Positions 45,886-55,152 of a DNA stretch of 64,000 nucleotides are shown here, piece after piece; within the stretch, counting starts at the first letter, position 1; the number at the start of each line of letters is the position of its first letter. A model generated the notes under the pieces. The model saw only the letters and a list, made by a program, of their open reading frames with translations. It ran no database searches and was not told where the DNA came from. The DNA lies in NCBI RefSeq assembly GCF_014268495.2, contig NZ_CP077087.1, positions 789,001-853,000 on the forward strand, written 5' to 3'. Origin of the DNA: Pseudomonas monsensis (GTDB taxonomy: Bacteria > Pseudomonadota > Gammaproteobacteria > Pseudomonadales > Pseudomonadaceae). The translations under genes were made by a program, and so were the position numbers.

Positions 45886-46428
45886 ATGCAAAACCCGCAG
45901 AACCTGATCTGGATCGACCTGGAAATGACCGGTCTGGATCCGGAAAACGACGTCATTATCGAAATGGCCACCATCGTCACCGACAGTGACCTCAATACCC
46001 TGGCCGAAGGCCCGGTGATCGCCATTCACCACAGCGACGAAGTGCTCGCCCGCATGGACGAGTGGAACACCCGCACCCACGGCAACTCCGGCCTGACCCA
46101 GCGGGTGCGCGACAGCCGCATCAGCATGGCCGAAGCCGAGGCCGAAACCATCGCGTTCCTGGAGAAGTGGGTGCCGAAGGGCAAGTCGCCGATCTGCGGC
46201 AACAGCATCTGCCAGGACCGGCGCTTCCTTTATACCCACATGAAAGCGCTGGAAAGCTACTTCCACTACCGCAACCTCGATGTCTCCACGCTCAAAGAGC
46301 TGGCCGCACGCTGGGCGCCGGATGTCCGCGACAGTTTCAAGAAGGGCAGCACCCACTTGGCGCTGGACGACATCCGCGAGTCGATCGCCGAGCTGCAGCA
46401 CTACCGCAAGCACTTCATCAAGTTCTGA
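45886..46428 (+). CDS. orn: Oligoribonuclease
   Basis: A 180-residue DEDDh exonuclease that degrades diribonucleotides, including pGpG from c-di-GMP turnover. Motifs are WIDLEMTGLDPE (Exo I), CGNSICQDRRFL (Exo II) and STHLALDDIRESI (Exo III with the catalytic His-Asp). The ATG at 45886 follows TAGGAGCC. Essential for many pseudomonads and important for c-di-GMP balance. Confidence 0.97.
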   Translation: MQNPQNLIWIDLEMTGLDPENDVIIEMATIVTDSDLNTLAEGPVIAIHHSDEVLARMDEWNTRTHGNSGLTQRVRDSRISMAEAEAETIAFLEKWVPKGKSPICGNSICQDRRFLYTHMKALESYFHYRNLDVSTLKELAARWAPDVRDSFKKGSTHLALDDIRESIAELQHYRKHFIKF

Positions 46429-46454
46429 CTTCGGATTCGGTGGGTGATGGCTTT

Positions 46455-46577
46455 TGTGGCGAGGGGATTTATCCCCGTTGGATTGCGAAGCGATCCCCGT
46501 GCATTAAAACGGAGAGACCGCGTGTGCAGGTTTTGCGACTGCTGCGCAGCCGAACGGGGATAAATCCCCTCGCCACA
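46455..46577. repeat. REP pair (REPIN) after orn
   Basis: Bases 46455-46479 and 46553-46577 are perfect 25-bp reverse complements of the TGTGGCGAGGGGATTTATCC type, separated by ~73 bp that themselves include short inverted segments. This is the classic paired-REP mobile unit (REPIN) of P. fluorescens. It lies between orn and the TRIC-like gene. Confidence 0.85.
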
Positions 46578-46674
46578 GGTATCGCGTTCACCGAGTAATC
46601 TGGAATGGCATCGCCCCCTTCTGGTGCGGCACCGAAATGGCTAGACTGCGCGCCTTCCTGCCTGGACCGCCGCC

Positions 46675-47286
46675 ATGTTGCTGATGCTCTATCTGATTGC
46701 CATTACTGCTGAAGCCATGACTGGCGCGCTGTCTGCCGGACGGCGCGGCATGGACTGGTTCGGTGTGGTGCTGATCGCCTGTGTCACGGCGCTGGGTGGC
46801 GGCTCGGTGCGCGACGTGCTGCTCGGGCACTACCCGCTGACCTGGGTCAAACACCCGGAATACCTGGTGTTGACCTCGGCGGCAGCGATGCTCACCGTGT
46901 TCACCGCCCGCTGGATGCGTCATCTGCGTTCGTTGTTTCTGGTGCTCGATGCGGTGGGCCTGGTGGCGTTCACCCTGATCGGCTGCATGACCGCTCTGGA
47001 AATGGGCCACGGCATGCTGGTGGCTTCGGTCAGCGGCGTGATCACCGGGGTCTTCGGCGGCATCCTGCGCGACATCTTCTGCAACGACATCCCACTGATC
47101 TTCCGTCGCGAGCTGTACGCCAGCGTCTCGTTCGCGGCGGCGTGGTGCTACATGCTCTGTCTGTACCTGAATGTGCCGGGCGAGCAGGCGATCCTGATTA
47201 CCTTGTTCGGCGGTTTCCTGCTACGACTGCTGGCGATCCGTTTCCACTGGGAAATGCCCAAGTTCGTTTATAACGATCAGCCCTGA
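46675..47286 (+). CDS. Trimeric intracellular cation channel family protein (YadS/UPF0126)
   Basis: A 203-residue integral membrane protein with about six to seven helices arranged as two repeats, each with a glycine-rich motif: TALGGGSVRDVLL in the first and TGVFGGILRDIFCNDIP in the second. These GG-x-RD motifs define the bacterial TRIC/UPF0126 family, potassium-permeable trimeric channels. The physiological role is unclear. It is flanked by REP elements on both sides. Confidence 0.87.
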   Translation: MLLMLYLIAITAEAMTGALSAGRRGMDWFGVVLIACVTALGGGSVRDVLLGHYPLTWVKHPEYLVLTSAAAMLTVFTARWMRHLRSLFLVLDAVGLVAFTLIGCMTALEMGHGMLVASVSGVITGVFGGILRDIFCNDIPLIFRRELYASVSFAAAWCYMLCLYLNVPGEQAILITLFGGFLLRLLAIRFHWEMPKFVYNDQP

Positions 47287-47299
47287 CGCGATTCCCTGT

Positions 47300-47379
47300 A
47301 GGAACTGCCGCAGGCTGCGAGCTTTTGCTCTTGTCTGGTAAAAATCAAAGTCACAAGATCGCAGCCTTCGGCCGCTCCA
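47300..47379. repeat. REP pair of a second class between TRIC-like gene and queG
   Basis: The left arm (GTAGGAACTGCCGCAGGCTGCGAGCTTTTG) and right arm (AAGATCGCAGCCTTCGGCCGCTCC) are imperfect reverse complements of the Pseudomonas REP GCTGCCGAAGGCTGCGATCTT. The pair lies between two convergent genes and may end both transcripts. Confidence 0.7.
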
Positions 47380-47390
47380 ACATTGTGTGA

Positions 47391-48455
47391 TTACGCGAGG
47401 CCGTGCTGTTTCAGTGCCCACTCGACGTGTTCGCGGACTAGATCGGATGGGTAGTCGCGGCGCGCCTTCAAGGCTTCCAGCACCGGAATGCTCGACGGTG
47501 CATTGCCCAGGCCCACGGCCAGATTACGCAACCAGCGTTCGTAACCGGCGCGGCGCAGCGGCGAGCCTTCGGTGCTGCTGAGGAATTTGTCCTCGTCCCA
47601 CAGAAACAGCTCGGCCAGTTCGGCGTTGTCCAGATTGTGCCGTGGCTTGAAGTCGCTTTCCCCGGACGGCCGGGCGAAACGATTCCACGGGCAGACGATC
47701 TGGCAGTCGTCGCAGCCGAACACGCGGTTGCCGATCAACGGCCGCAGGTCTTCGGGGATGGCGTTTTTCAGTTCGATGGTCAGGTAAGAGATGCAGCGCC
47801 GGGCGTCCAGCACATAGGGGCCGACGAAAGCGTTGGTCGGGCAGATGTCCAGGCACGCCGTGCAGCGACCGCAATGTTCGGTGCTGTGGGGTTCGTCCAC
47901 CGGCAGCGGTAGATCGACGAACAGTTCGCTCAAGAAAAAGTAACTGCCAGCCTTACGGTTCAATACCAGCGTGTTTTTGCCGATCCAGCCTAGCCCGGCC
48001 TGCTCGGCGATGGCTTTTTCCAATACCGGCGCGCTGTCGACGAACGCACGAAAACCGAACGGGCCGATCTCGGACTGGATCTTGTCGGCCAATTGTTGCA
48101 CGCGTTTACGGATCAATTTGTGGTAATCGCGGCCCAAGGCATAGCGCGACACGTAAGCTTTCTCCGGTTGCGCCAGCATTTGCGCCATTTGCGTGTCGCC
48201 GGGCAGGTAGTCCATGCGCAGCGAAACCACGCGCAAAGTGCCCGGGACGAGTTCCTCGGGGTGTGAGCGTTTACTGCCATGTGCCCCCATGTAATCCATT
48301 TCGCCGTGGTAGCCGGCTGCCAGCCAGCGTTGCAGGTGCTGCTCATGCTCGGCGAGGTCCAGGCCGCTGATGCCGACTTGCTGGAAGCCCAGCTCGCGGC
48401 CCCAATCCTTGATCGATTGGGCGAGGGCGGGCAGATCTGTGGGGATGGCGGACAT
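47391..48455 (-). CDS. queG: Epoxyqueuosine reductase
   Basis: A 354-residue cobalamin and iron-sulfur enzyme for the last step of queuosine modification of tRNA. Two 4Fe-4S clusters are encoded by CGRCTACLDICPTNAF and CDDCQIVCPWNRFA. The N-terminal cobalamin-binding domain includes GFQQVGISGLDLAEHE and the later DYHKLIRKRVQQLADKI. The ATG at 48455 is preferred (MSAIPTDLPALAQSI); the upstream extension overlaps the divergent nnr start region. Confidence 0.95.
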   Translation of the reverse strand: MSAIPTDLPALAQSIKDWGRELGFQQVGISGLDLAEHEQHLQRWLAAGYHGEMDYMGAHGSKRSHPEELVPGTLRVVSLRMDYLPGDTQMAQMLAQPEKAYVSRYALGRDYHKLIRKRVQQLADKIQSEIGPFGFRAFVDSAPVLEKAIAEQAGLGWIGKNTLVLNRKAGSYFFLSELFVDLPLPVDEPHSTEHCGRCTACLDICPTNAFVGPYVLDARRCISYLTIELKNAIPEDLRPLIGNRVFGCDDCQIVCPWNRFARPSGESDFKPRHNLDNAELAELFLWDEDKFLSSTEGSPLRRAGYERWLRNLAVGLGNAPSSIPVLEALKARRDYPSDLVREHVEWALKQHGLA

Positions 48456-48518
48456 GAGGCGAGAGAAACCGGAGCTGAGGTGCGTATAATTCTGCCAGAC
48501 ATCGGAGCCCGAAGACGC

Positions 48519-50018
48519 ATGCCGCACACGAAAGATGAATTACCCGACGCGCTGTACGCCGCCGCCCAGGTGCGCGAGCTCGACGCGCGGCTGATCGCTG
48601 CCGGCACGCCGGGCTTCGAATTGATGCAGCGCGCTGCGTATGCGTGCTGGCGTGCACTGGTGCGGCGCTGGCCCTCAGCCACGGAACTGACCGTGCTGGC
48701 CGGGCGTGGCAACAATGCTGGCGACGGCTATTTACTGGCCGTGCTGGCGCAGCGGGCCGGTTGGGCGGTACGGGTGCTGGCGGTCGGTGAGCCGCAGCGG
48801 TTGCAAGGCGACGCAGCGCTGGCCCATGCCGAGGCACTGGCCGAAGGTGTTGCGGTGCAGGGCTGGAGTGCCCCGGCCGAGTTGCGCGGCGTGGTCCTCG
48901 ATGCGCTGCTCGGTACCGGTTTGAGTGGCGAGGTGCGTGAGCCCTATGCCGCCGCGATTGCCGCGATCAACGCCTGCGGCCTGCCAGTGGTGGCGGTCGA
49001 TATTCCTTCCGGGTTGTGTGCCGATAACGGGCGAGAGCTAGGTCTTGCTGTGCGTGCTGACCTTACAGTGACGTTCATTGGTCTGAAGCCGGGATTGTTC
49101 ACCGGTGACGCGGCAGATTGTGTCGGCGAGCTGGTGTTCAGCGGTCTGCAGGCTACACCTGAAACCTACCGTGACATTCCGGTCGCGGCTTGCCGGCTCA
49201 ACGCGACTAATCTGCCGCGGTTGCCGGCACGCGCTCCAACCTCCCACAAGGGTCGCTTCGGTCATGTGTTGCTGATCGGTGGCGATCATGGCTTTGGCGG
49301 GGCGATCCTGCTCAGTACCGAAACCGCCTTGCGCAGTGGCGCAGGCATGGTCTCGTTGGCGACGCGTCCGGAGCATGTCCCGGCGGCGCTGACCCGTGTG
49401 CCGGAGGCCATGGCTTTGGGCGCTTCATCGGCCAATCAGTTGATGGGCTTGCTCGAGAAAGTTTCGGTGCTGGTGGTCGGGCCGGGGCTGGGGCAGGCGA
49501 GTTGGGGGCGGGCGTTGTTGTCGGCCGCAGCGAATGCGCCGTTGCCGCAAGTATGGGACGCCGATGCATTGAATCTGCTCGCCGGCGGGTTTGTCCGTCT
49601 GCCCAAGGATTGCGTGATCACCCCGCATCCGGGTGAGGCCGCGCGTTTGTTGGGGATCAGTACCGCCGATGTGCAGGCCGATCGTCTGGCGGCGGCGCGG
49701 ACGCTGAGCAAGAAATACTCAGCCGTCGTCGTCCTCAAAGGCGCCGGCAGTTTGATCGCCCATCCCGACGGGCGTCTGGCGCTGTGTCATCAGGGCCATC
49801 CGGCCATGGCCAGCGCCGGCCTCGGCGATGTGCTCGCGGGGTTGACCGGTGCGCTGCTGGCGCAAGGCATGGACGGTTTCGATGCGGCGTGCCTGGCCGT
49901 CTGGCTGCACGCCAATGCCGGCATGCAGCAAGGAAAATTGGGCCGTGGGCTGGCGGCCAGTGATTTGATTCCAGCCATTCGTCAGTTGTTGGAGGAGCAT
50001 GCACCGTGTCTGAAGTAA
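48519..50018 (+). CDS. nnr: Bifunctional NAD(P)H-hydrate epimerase/dehydratase
   Basis: A 499-residue fusion that repairs hydrated NAD(P)H. The N-terminal YjeF epimerase domain has TVLAGRGNNAGDGYLLAVLA and VVAVDIPSGLCADNG. The C-terminal ribokinase-like dehydratase has HKGRFGHVLLIGGDHGFGGA, ITPHPGEAARLLGIS and the active-site HPAMASAGLGDVLAGLTG. The ATG at 48519 is 63 bp from the divergent queG start. It overlaps tsaE by 13 bp. Confidence 0.95.
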   Translation: MPHTKDELPDALYAAAQVRELDARLIAAGTPGFELMQRAAYACWRALVRRWPSATELTVLAGRGNNAGDGYLLAVLAQRAGWAVRVLAVGEPQRLQGDAALAHAEALAEGVAVQGWSAPAELRGVVLDALLGTGLSGEVREPYAAAIAAINACGLPVVAVDIPSGLCADNGRELGLAVRADLTVTFIGLKPGLFTGDAADCVGELVFSGLQATPETYRDIPVAACRLNATNLPRLPARAPTSHKGRFGHVLLIGGDHGFGGAILLSTETALRSGAGMVSLATRPEHVPAALTRVPEAMALGASSANQLMGLLEKVSVLVVGPGLGQASWGRALLSAAANAPLPQVWDADALNLLAGGFVRLPKDCVITPHPGEAARLLGISTADVQADRLAAARTLSKKYSAVVVLKGAGSLIAHPDGRLALCHQGHPAMASAGLGDVLAGLTGALLAQGMDGFDAACLAVWLHANAGMQQGKLGRGLAASDLIPAIRQLLEEHAPCLK

Positions 50019-50476
50019 CCCTGTACCTGGCCGATGAACAGGCCATGAGCGACTTTGGCGCACGGATCGCCCGCGTGACCCAGGGCCACGGCCTGATTTT
50101 TCTCGAAGGCAATCTGGGCATGGGCAAAACCACCCTGTCGCGGGGCATCATTCGTGGCCTGGGGCATGTCGGGGCGGTGAAAAGTCCGACCTTTACCCTG
50201 GTCGAACCCTACGAGATCGGCGACGTCCGTGCCTTCCACTTCGACCTGTATCGCCTGGTCGATCCGGAGGAGCTGGAGTTTCTCGGCATCCGCGACTATT
50301 TCGAAGACGATGCGCTGTGCCTGATCGAGTGGCCCGATAAAGGTGCAGGCTTTTTGCCAAAGCCTGACCTGACCATTACCATTAGCCCGCAAGACAGCGG
50401 GCGTTCGCTGAAAATTTTATCCCAAGGCTCGCGTGGCGAGGCCTGGTGTGCCGCTTTGGCATTGGAATCCAATTAA
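50006..50476 (+). CDS. tsaE: tRNA threonylcarbamoyladenosine biosynthesis ATPase TsaE
   Basis: A 156-residue ATPase partner of the TsaB-TsaD complex that makes t6A at position 37 of ANN-decoding tRNAs. The Walker A motif is FLEGNLGMGKTTLSRGII, followed by VKSPTFTLVEPYE and the conserved HFDLYRLVDPEELEFLG. The start is a GTG at 50006 with GGAGGAG upstream, inside the end of nnr. amiB begins at the next base after its stop. Confidence 0.95.
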   Translation: MSEVTLYLADEQAMSDFGARIARVTQGHGLIFLEGNLGMGKTTLSRGIIRGLGHVGAVKSPTFTLVEPYEIGDVRAFHFDLYRLVDPEELEFLGIRDYFEDDALCLIEWPDKGAGFLPKPDLTITISPQDSGRSLKILSQGSRGEAWCAALALESN

Positions 50477-51907
50477 ATGATGGGGTTAGGTATGCGCTTT
50501 CGCGCGTTGGTGGCTGCCGCTGGACTGATGTTGATGGCAGTAACCGTCAACGCTGTGGCCGAGACAAAGGTCAACAGCGTGCGCCTGTGGCGGGCGCCGG
50601 ACAACACGCGGCTGGTCTTCGACCTCAGCGGCCCGGTGCAGCACAGCGTCTTTACCCTGACCGCACCGGACCGGCTGGTGATCGACATTAACGGCGCCAC
50701 CCTCGGCGCGCCGTTGAAAGTCTCCACTGCGAACACACCGATCACTGCGATGCGCTCGGCCCAGCGCACGCCGACCGACCTGCGGGTGGTCATCGACCTG
50801 AAAAAAGCCGTCACCCCGAAAAGCTTCTCGCTGGCGCCGAATGCGCAATACGGCAACCGTCTGGTGGTCGACCTGTTCGACAACCCGGCCGATGCCGCTC
50901 CGCCGCCTGCGCCAGCGCCGCAAGTGGCGACGGTGCCTGCGGTGCCGGTCACGCCTGCGGAACCTGCCATCAAGTTACCGCCAGCGCCGGCCGGCAAACG
51001 CGACATCATCGTGGTGATCGACGCCGGCCACGGCGGCGAAGACCCGGGGGCGTCCGGCTCGCGCGGCCAGCGTGAGAAAGACGTGGTGCTGCAGATCGCT
51101 CGCGAACTGCAGCGTCAGGTCAACGGCATGAAAGGCTTCCGCGCCGAATTGACCCGTACTGGCGACTACTTCATCCCGCTGCGTGGCCGTACTGAAATCG
51201 CGCGCAAGAAGGGTGCTGACCTGTTCGTCTCGATCCACGCTGACGCCGCGCCGTCGGCGGCCGCCTTCGGTGCGTCGGTGTTTGCCTTGTCCGATCGCGG
51301 TGCCACGTCGGAGACCGCCCGCTGGCTGGCCGACAGCGAAAACCGTTCCGACCTGATCGGCGGCGCCGGCAACGTCAGCCTCGACGACAAGGACCGCATG
51401 CTCGCCGGTGTGCTGCTCGACTTGTCGATGACCGCGTCGCTGACTTCCAGTCTCAACGTCGGTCAGAAAGTCCTGACCAACATCGGCCGGGTGACGCCGC
51501 TGCACAAGCAGCGTGTGGAACAGGCCGGGTTCATGGTGCTGAAGTCGCCGGACATCCCGTCGATCCTGGTCGAAACCGGCTTCATCTCCAACGCCAACGA
51601 AGCGAACAAACTCTCGGCATCGAGCCACCAGCAGGCGCTGGCCCGTTCGATCAGCAGCGGTGTACGCCAGTTCTTCCAGCAAAACCCGCCACCGGGCACT
51701 TACATTGCCTGGCTGCGTGACTCCGGCAAGATCGCCCAAGGCCCGCGCGATCACCGCGTGAGTCCGGGCGAGACGCTGGCGATGATTGCGGTGCGTTACC
51801 AGGTGTCGCCCGCGACCCTGCGCAGCGCCAACAACCTCAGCAGCGACGAGCTGAAAGTCGGTCAGCACCTGACCATTCCTGGCACCGAACTGGCGTCCAA
51901 AGAATGA
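50477..51907 (+). CDS. amiB: N-acetylmuramoyl-L-alanine amidase (AmiB/AmiC type)
   Basis: A 476-residue exported zinc amidase that splits septal peptidoglycan. Order: signal peptide (residues ~6-28), AMIN domain (VNSVRLWRAPDNTRLVFDLSG) that targets the septum, a Pro-rich linker, the Amidase_3 domain with VVIDAGHGGEDPGASG, VSIHADAAPS and PSILVETGFISN, and a C-terminal LysM domain (HRVSPGETLAMIAVRYQVS). The ATG at 50477 directly follows tsaE; an ATG at 50492 with GGTTAGG upstream is a credible alternative start. Confidence 0.94.
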   Translation: MMGLGMRFRALVAAAGLMLMAVTVNAVAETKVNSVRLWRAPDNTRLVFDLSGPVQHSVFTLTAPDRLVIDINGATLGAPLKVSTANTPITAMRSAQRTPTDLRVVIDLKKAVTPKSFSLAPNAQYGNRLVVDLFDNPADAAPPPAPAPQVATVPAVPVTPAEPAIKLPPAPAGKRDIIVVIDAGHGGEDPGASGSRGQREKDVVLQIARELQRQVNGMKGFRAELTRTGDYFIPLRGRTEIARKKGADLFVSIHADAAPSAAAFGASVFALSDRGATSETARWLADSENRSDLIGGAGNVSLDDKDRMLAGVLLDLSMTASLTSSLNVGQKVLTNIGRVTPLHKQRVEQAGFMVLKSPDIPSILVETGFISNANEANKLSASSHQQALARSISSGVRQFFQQNPPPGTYIAWLRDSGKIAQGPRDHRVSPGETLAMIAVRYQVSPATLRSANNLSSDELKVGQHLTIPGTELASKE

Positions 51908-53814
51908 GCCAGGTGCTGAACACTGCCCGCATCGAACTGCTCAGCCCACGGCTGGCGAACCAGATCGCCGCCGGTGAGGTGGTCGAGCGCCCGGCCTCGG
52001 TGATCAAGGAACTGCTGGAAAACAGCCTCGATTCCGGTGCCAAACGCATCGACGTCGACGTCGAGCAGGGTGGCGTCAAGCTGCTGCGGGTGCGCGACGA
52101 CGGCAGCGGCATTTCTGCCGATGACCTGCCGCTGGCGCTGGCCCGTCACGCCACCAGTAAGATCCGCAACCTCGAAGACCTCGAGCAGGTGATGAGCCTG
52201 GGGTTTCGCGGTGAGGCCCTGGCGTCGATCAGCTCTGTGGCGCGCCTGACCCTGACCTCGCGCACTCGCGATGCCGACCAGGCGTGGCAGGTCGAGACTG
52301 AGGGTCGCGACATGGCGCCTCGCGTTCAGCCCGCGGCACATCCGGTCGGTACGTCGGTGGAGGTGCGCGATCTGTTCTTCAACACCCCGGCGCGGCGCAA
52401 ATTCCTCAAGACCGAAAAAACCGAATTCGATCACCTGCAAGAAGTGATCAAGCGTCTGGCGCTGGCGCGTTTCGACGTGGCCTTCCACCTGCGCCACAAC
52501 GGCAAGACCATCCTCAGTCTGCACGAGGCTCACGATGATGCGGCCCGCGCCCGGCGCGTGGCGGCGATCTGCGGTTCGGGCTTCCTTGAGCAGGCCTTGC
52601 CGATCGAAATTGAACGCAATGGCCTGCACTTGTGGGGCTGGGTCGGTTTGCCGACGTTCAACCGCAGCCAGGCGGATTTGCAGTATTTCTTTGTGAATGG
52701 CCGCGCGGTACGCGACAAACTGGTGGCCCACGCGGTGCGCCAGGCCTATCGCGACGTGCTGTTCAACGGCCGGCATCCGACCTTCGCGCTGTTTTTCGAG
52801 GTTGATCCGGCCGCGGTCGACGTCAACGTCCACCCGACCAAGCACGAAGTGCGCTTCCGTGACGGGCGCATGGTGCATGACTTCCTTTACGGCACGCTGC
52901 ACCGCGCACTGGGCGATGTGCGCCCCGAGGATCAGTTGGCCGGTTCCGTGACGACCGCTGTCGTGCGGCCAACCGGTATCGAGGCTGGCGAGTTCGGTCC
53001 GCAGGGTGAAATGCGTCTGGCGGCCAATGCGCTGCTCGAGCAGCCACAGGCGCAACCGGCGTTCAATACCTCGTCTGGCGCCAGTGCTGGCGGCGCTTAT
53101 CAGTATCAGTACACGCCGCGGCCGCAATCGGCGGTGCCGCCAGCCGCCGAAGCTCAAGCCGCGTACCGTGAGTTTTTCGCGCCGCTGCCCGAGGCCAATG
53201 CCAACGCGCTGCCGGCCGGTCAGGAGGACACTCCGCCACTGGGTTACGCGCTGGCGCAGCTCAAAGGCATCTACATCCTGTCCGAGAACGCCCAGGGTCT
53301 GGTGCTGGTGGACATGCATGCCGCCCACGAGCGGATCATGTACGAACGCCTGAAAATTGCCATGGCCAGCGAAGGCCTCAGCGGCCAGCCGTTGCTGGTG
53401 CCGGAATCGCTGGCGGTGAGTCAGCGTGAGGCCGATTGCGCTGAAGAGCACGCCGCGTGGTTCCAGCGCCTCGGTTTCGAGCTACAGCGTCTTGGCCCGG
53501 AAACATTGGCCATCCGCCAGATCCCCGCGTTGCTCAAACAGGCTGAAGCCAACCGCCTGGTCGGCGACGTGCTGTCGGATTTGATGGAGTACGGCACCAG
53601 CGACCGGATTCAGGCGCACCTCAACGAACTGCTCGGCACCATGGCCTGCCACGGCGCGATCCGCGCCAACCGGCGTCTGGCCCTGCCTGAAATGAACGGC
53701 CTGCTGCGCGACATGGAAAACACCGAGCGCAGCGGTCAATGCAACCATGGCCGACCGACCTGGACCCAACTGGGCCTGGACGATCTGGACAAACTGTTCC
53801 TGCGCGGTCGTTGA
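51904..53814 (+). CDS. mutL: DNA mismatch repair protein MutL
   Basis: A 636-residue MutL. The N-terminal GHKL ATPase shows IAAGEVVERPASVIKELLENSLDSGAKRI and GFRGEALASISSV, with FNTPARRKFLK further on. A long Gln/Ala/Pro linker (~350-430) precedes the dimerisation domain. The C-terminal ACHGAIRANRRL and CNHGRPTW are the metal-binding endonuclease-type residues. The DQHA(X)2E(X)4E motif is replaced by VDMHAAHERIMYE, as in related proteobacteria. It overlaps amiB (ATGA) and miaA (TGATG). Confidence 0.96.
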   Translation: MSQVLNTARIELLSPRLANQIAAGEVVERPASVIKELLENSLDSGAKRIDVDVEQGGVKLLRVRDDGSGISADDLPLALARHATSKIRNLEDLEQVMSLGFRGEALASISSVARLTLTSRTRDADQAWQVETEGRDMAPRVQPAAHPVGTSVEVRDLFFNTPARRKFLKTEKTEFDHLQEVIKRLALARFDVAFHLRHNGKTILSLHEAHDDAARARRVAAICGSGFLEQALPIEIERNGLHLWGWVGLPTFNRSQADLQYFFVNGRAVRDKLVAHAVRQAYRDVLFNGRHPTFALFFEVDPAAVDVNVHPTKHEVRFRDGRMVHDFLYGTLHRALGDVRPEDQLAGSVTTAVVRPTGIEAGEFGPQGEMRLAANALLEQPQAQPAFNTSSGASAGGAYQYQYTPRPQSAVPPAAEAQAAYREFFAPLPEANANALPAGQEDTPPLGYALAQLKGIYILSENAQGLVLVDMHAAHERIMYERLKIAMASEGLSGQPLLVPESLAVSQREADCAEEHAAWFQRLGFELQRLGPETLAIRQIPALLKQAEANRLVGDVLSDLMEYGTSDRIQAHLNELLGTMACHGAIRANRRLALPEMNGLLRDMENTERSGQCNHGRPTWTQLGLDDLDKLFLRGR

Positions 53815-54785
53815 TGAGCCAGCTCCCTCCAGCGATTTTCCTGATGGGCCCGACCGCTGCGGGCAAGACCGACCTGGCCATCGAACTGACCAAGGTGCTG
53901 CCGTGCGAGCTGATCAGTGTCGATTCGGCGCTGGTCTATCGTGGCATGGACATCGGCACCGCCAAGCCGTCGAAAGAGCTGCTGGCCGAATTTCCCCATC
54001 GCTTGATCGACATTCTCGATCCGAGTGAAGCCTATTCCGCTGCCGATTTTCGTCGCGATGCCCTGCAAGCGATGGCCGAGATCACCGCACGGGGGAAAAT
54101 TCCGCTGCTGGTGGGCGGCACGATGCTCTATTACAAGGCTTTGGTCGAAGGTCTGGCGGACATGCCGGCGGCCGATCCCGGGGTTCGTGCGCAGATCGAG
54201 GAAGAGGCTGCACGCCTTGGCTGGCAGGCCCTGCACGATCAGTTGGCGGTCATCGACCCGGTCTCGGCAGCGCGGATTCATCCGAACGATCCGCAGCGCT
54301 TGAGTCGGGCACTGGAAGTTTATCGGGTCAGCGGTCAGAGCATGACTGCCCTGCGTCAGCAACAATCTGCGCAAAGTACTGAAGCCGCCGCTTCGGGACT
54401 GCAACAATTGCCCTATACTGTCGCGAACTTGGCGATTGCTCCGGCAAACCGTCAGGTATTGCACGAGCGCATTAAACAAAGATTCACAAATATGTTGGAA
54501 CAGGGATTCATCGACGAGGTCGTAGCCCTGCGTAAAAGAAGTGACCTGCATTCAGGGTTGCCGTCTATACGTGCAGTAGGTTACCGCCAAGTCTGGGATT
54601 ACCTGGATGGCAAGCTGACGTTGGCCGAAATGCAGGAGCGCGGCATCATCGCCACGCGCCAATTGGCCAAACGCCAGTTCACCTGGCTGCGCAGCTGGGA
54701 AGATTTACACTGGCTGGACAGTCTTGATTGCGACAATCTGCCACGCGCCTTGAAATACCTCGGGACCATCTCCATATTGAGCTGA
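53814..54785 (+). CDS. miaA: tRNA dimethylallyltransferase
   Basis: A 323-residue enzyme that adds the isopentenyl group to A37 of tRNAs reading UNN codons. The P-loop is FLMGPTAAGKTDLAIEL, followed by ISVDSALVYRGMDIGTAKPS and LVGGTMLYYKALVEGLADMP. The ATG shares one base with the mutL stop. In enterobacteria the same mutL-miaA-hfq-hflXKC order is transcribed as a superoperon with internal promoters. Confidence 0.96.
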   Translation: MSQLPPAIFLMGPTAAGKTDLAIELTKVLPCELISVDSALVYRGMDIGTAKPSKELLAEFPHRLIDILDPSEAYSAADFRRDALQAMAEITARGKIPLLVGGTMLYYKALVEGLADMPAADPGVRAQIEEEAARLGWQALHDQLAVIDPVSAARIHPNDPQRLSRALEVYRVSGQSMTALRQQQSAQSTEAAASGLQQLPYTVANLAIAPANRQVLHERIKQRFTNMLEQGFIDEVVALRKRSDLHSGLPSIRAVGYRQVWDYLDGKLTLAEMQERGIIATRQLAKRQFTWLRSWEDLHWLDSLDCDNLPRALKYLGTISILS

Positions 54786-54879
54786 GTCCTTGCAATTGCC
54801 GTCTATCCTTGGGGGTGTGGCGGCCAAAGCCATCTGAATTACCTATTTTTATTATTGAATCCTTAAAGGAGTGCGGCAC

Positions 54880-55140
54880 ATGTCAAAAGGGCATTCGCTA
54901 CAAGACCCTTACTTGAATACTTTACGTAAAGAGAAAGTTGGGGTTTCCATCTACCTGGTCAACGGTATCAAGCTGCAAGGCACGATCGAGTCGTTCGACC
55001 AGTTCGTGATCCTGCTGAAAAACACCGTGAGCCAGATGGTTTACAAACACGCTATCTCGACAGTAGTGCCGGTTCGTCCAATTCGTCTGCCTAGCGCAAC
55101 CGAATCCGAAGCAGGTGACGCTGAGCCAGGTAACGCCTGA
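54880..55140 (+). CDS. hfq: RNA-binding chaperone Hfq
   Basis: An 86-residue Sm-like protein (MSKGHSLQDPYLNTLRKEKV) with the Sm1 motif VSIYLVNGIKLQGTIESFDQF and Sm2 motif VYKHAISTVVP. The hexamer pairs small RNAs with mRNAs and, in pseudomonads, works with Crc in catabolite repression. The ATG at 54880 follows AAAGGAGTG. The ~95-bp gap to miaA probably holds its own promoter. The C-terminal tail is short, as in Pseudomonas. Confidence 0.97.
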   Translation: MSKGHSLQDPYLNTLRKEKVGVSIYLVNGIKLQGTIESFDQFVILLKNTVSQMVYKHAISTVVPVRPIRLPSATESEAGDAEPGNA

Positions 55141-55152
55141 TAGGAGTCTCCT

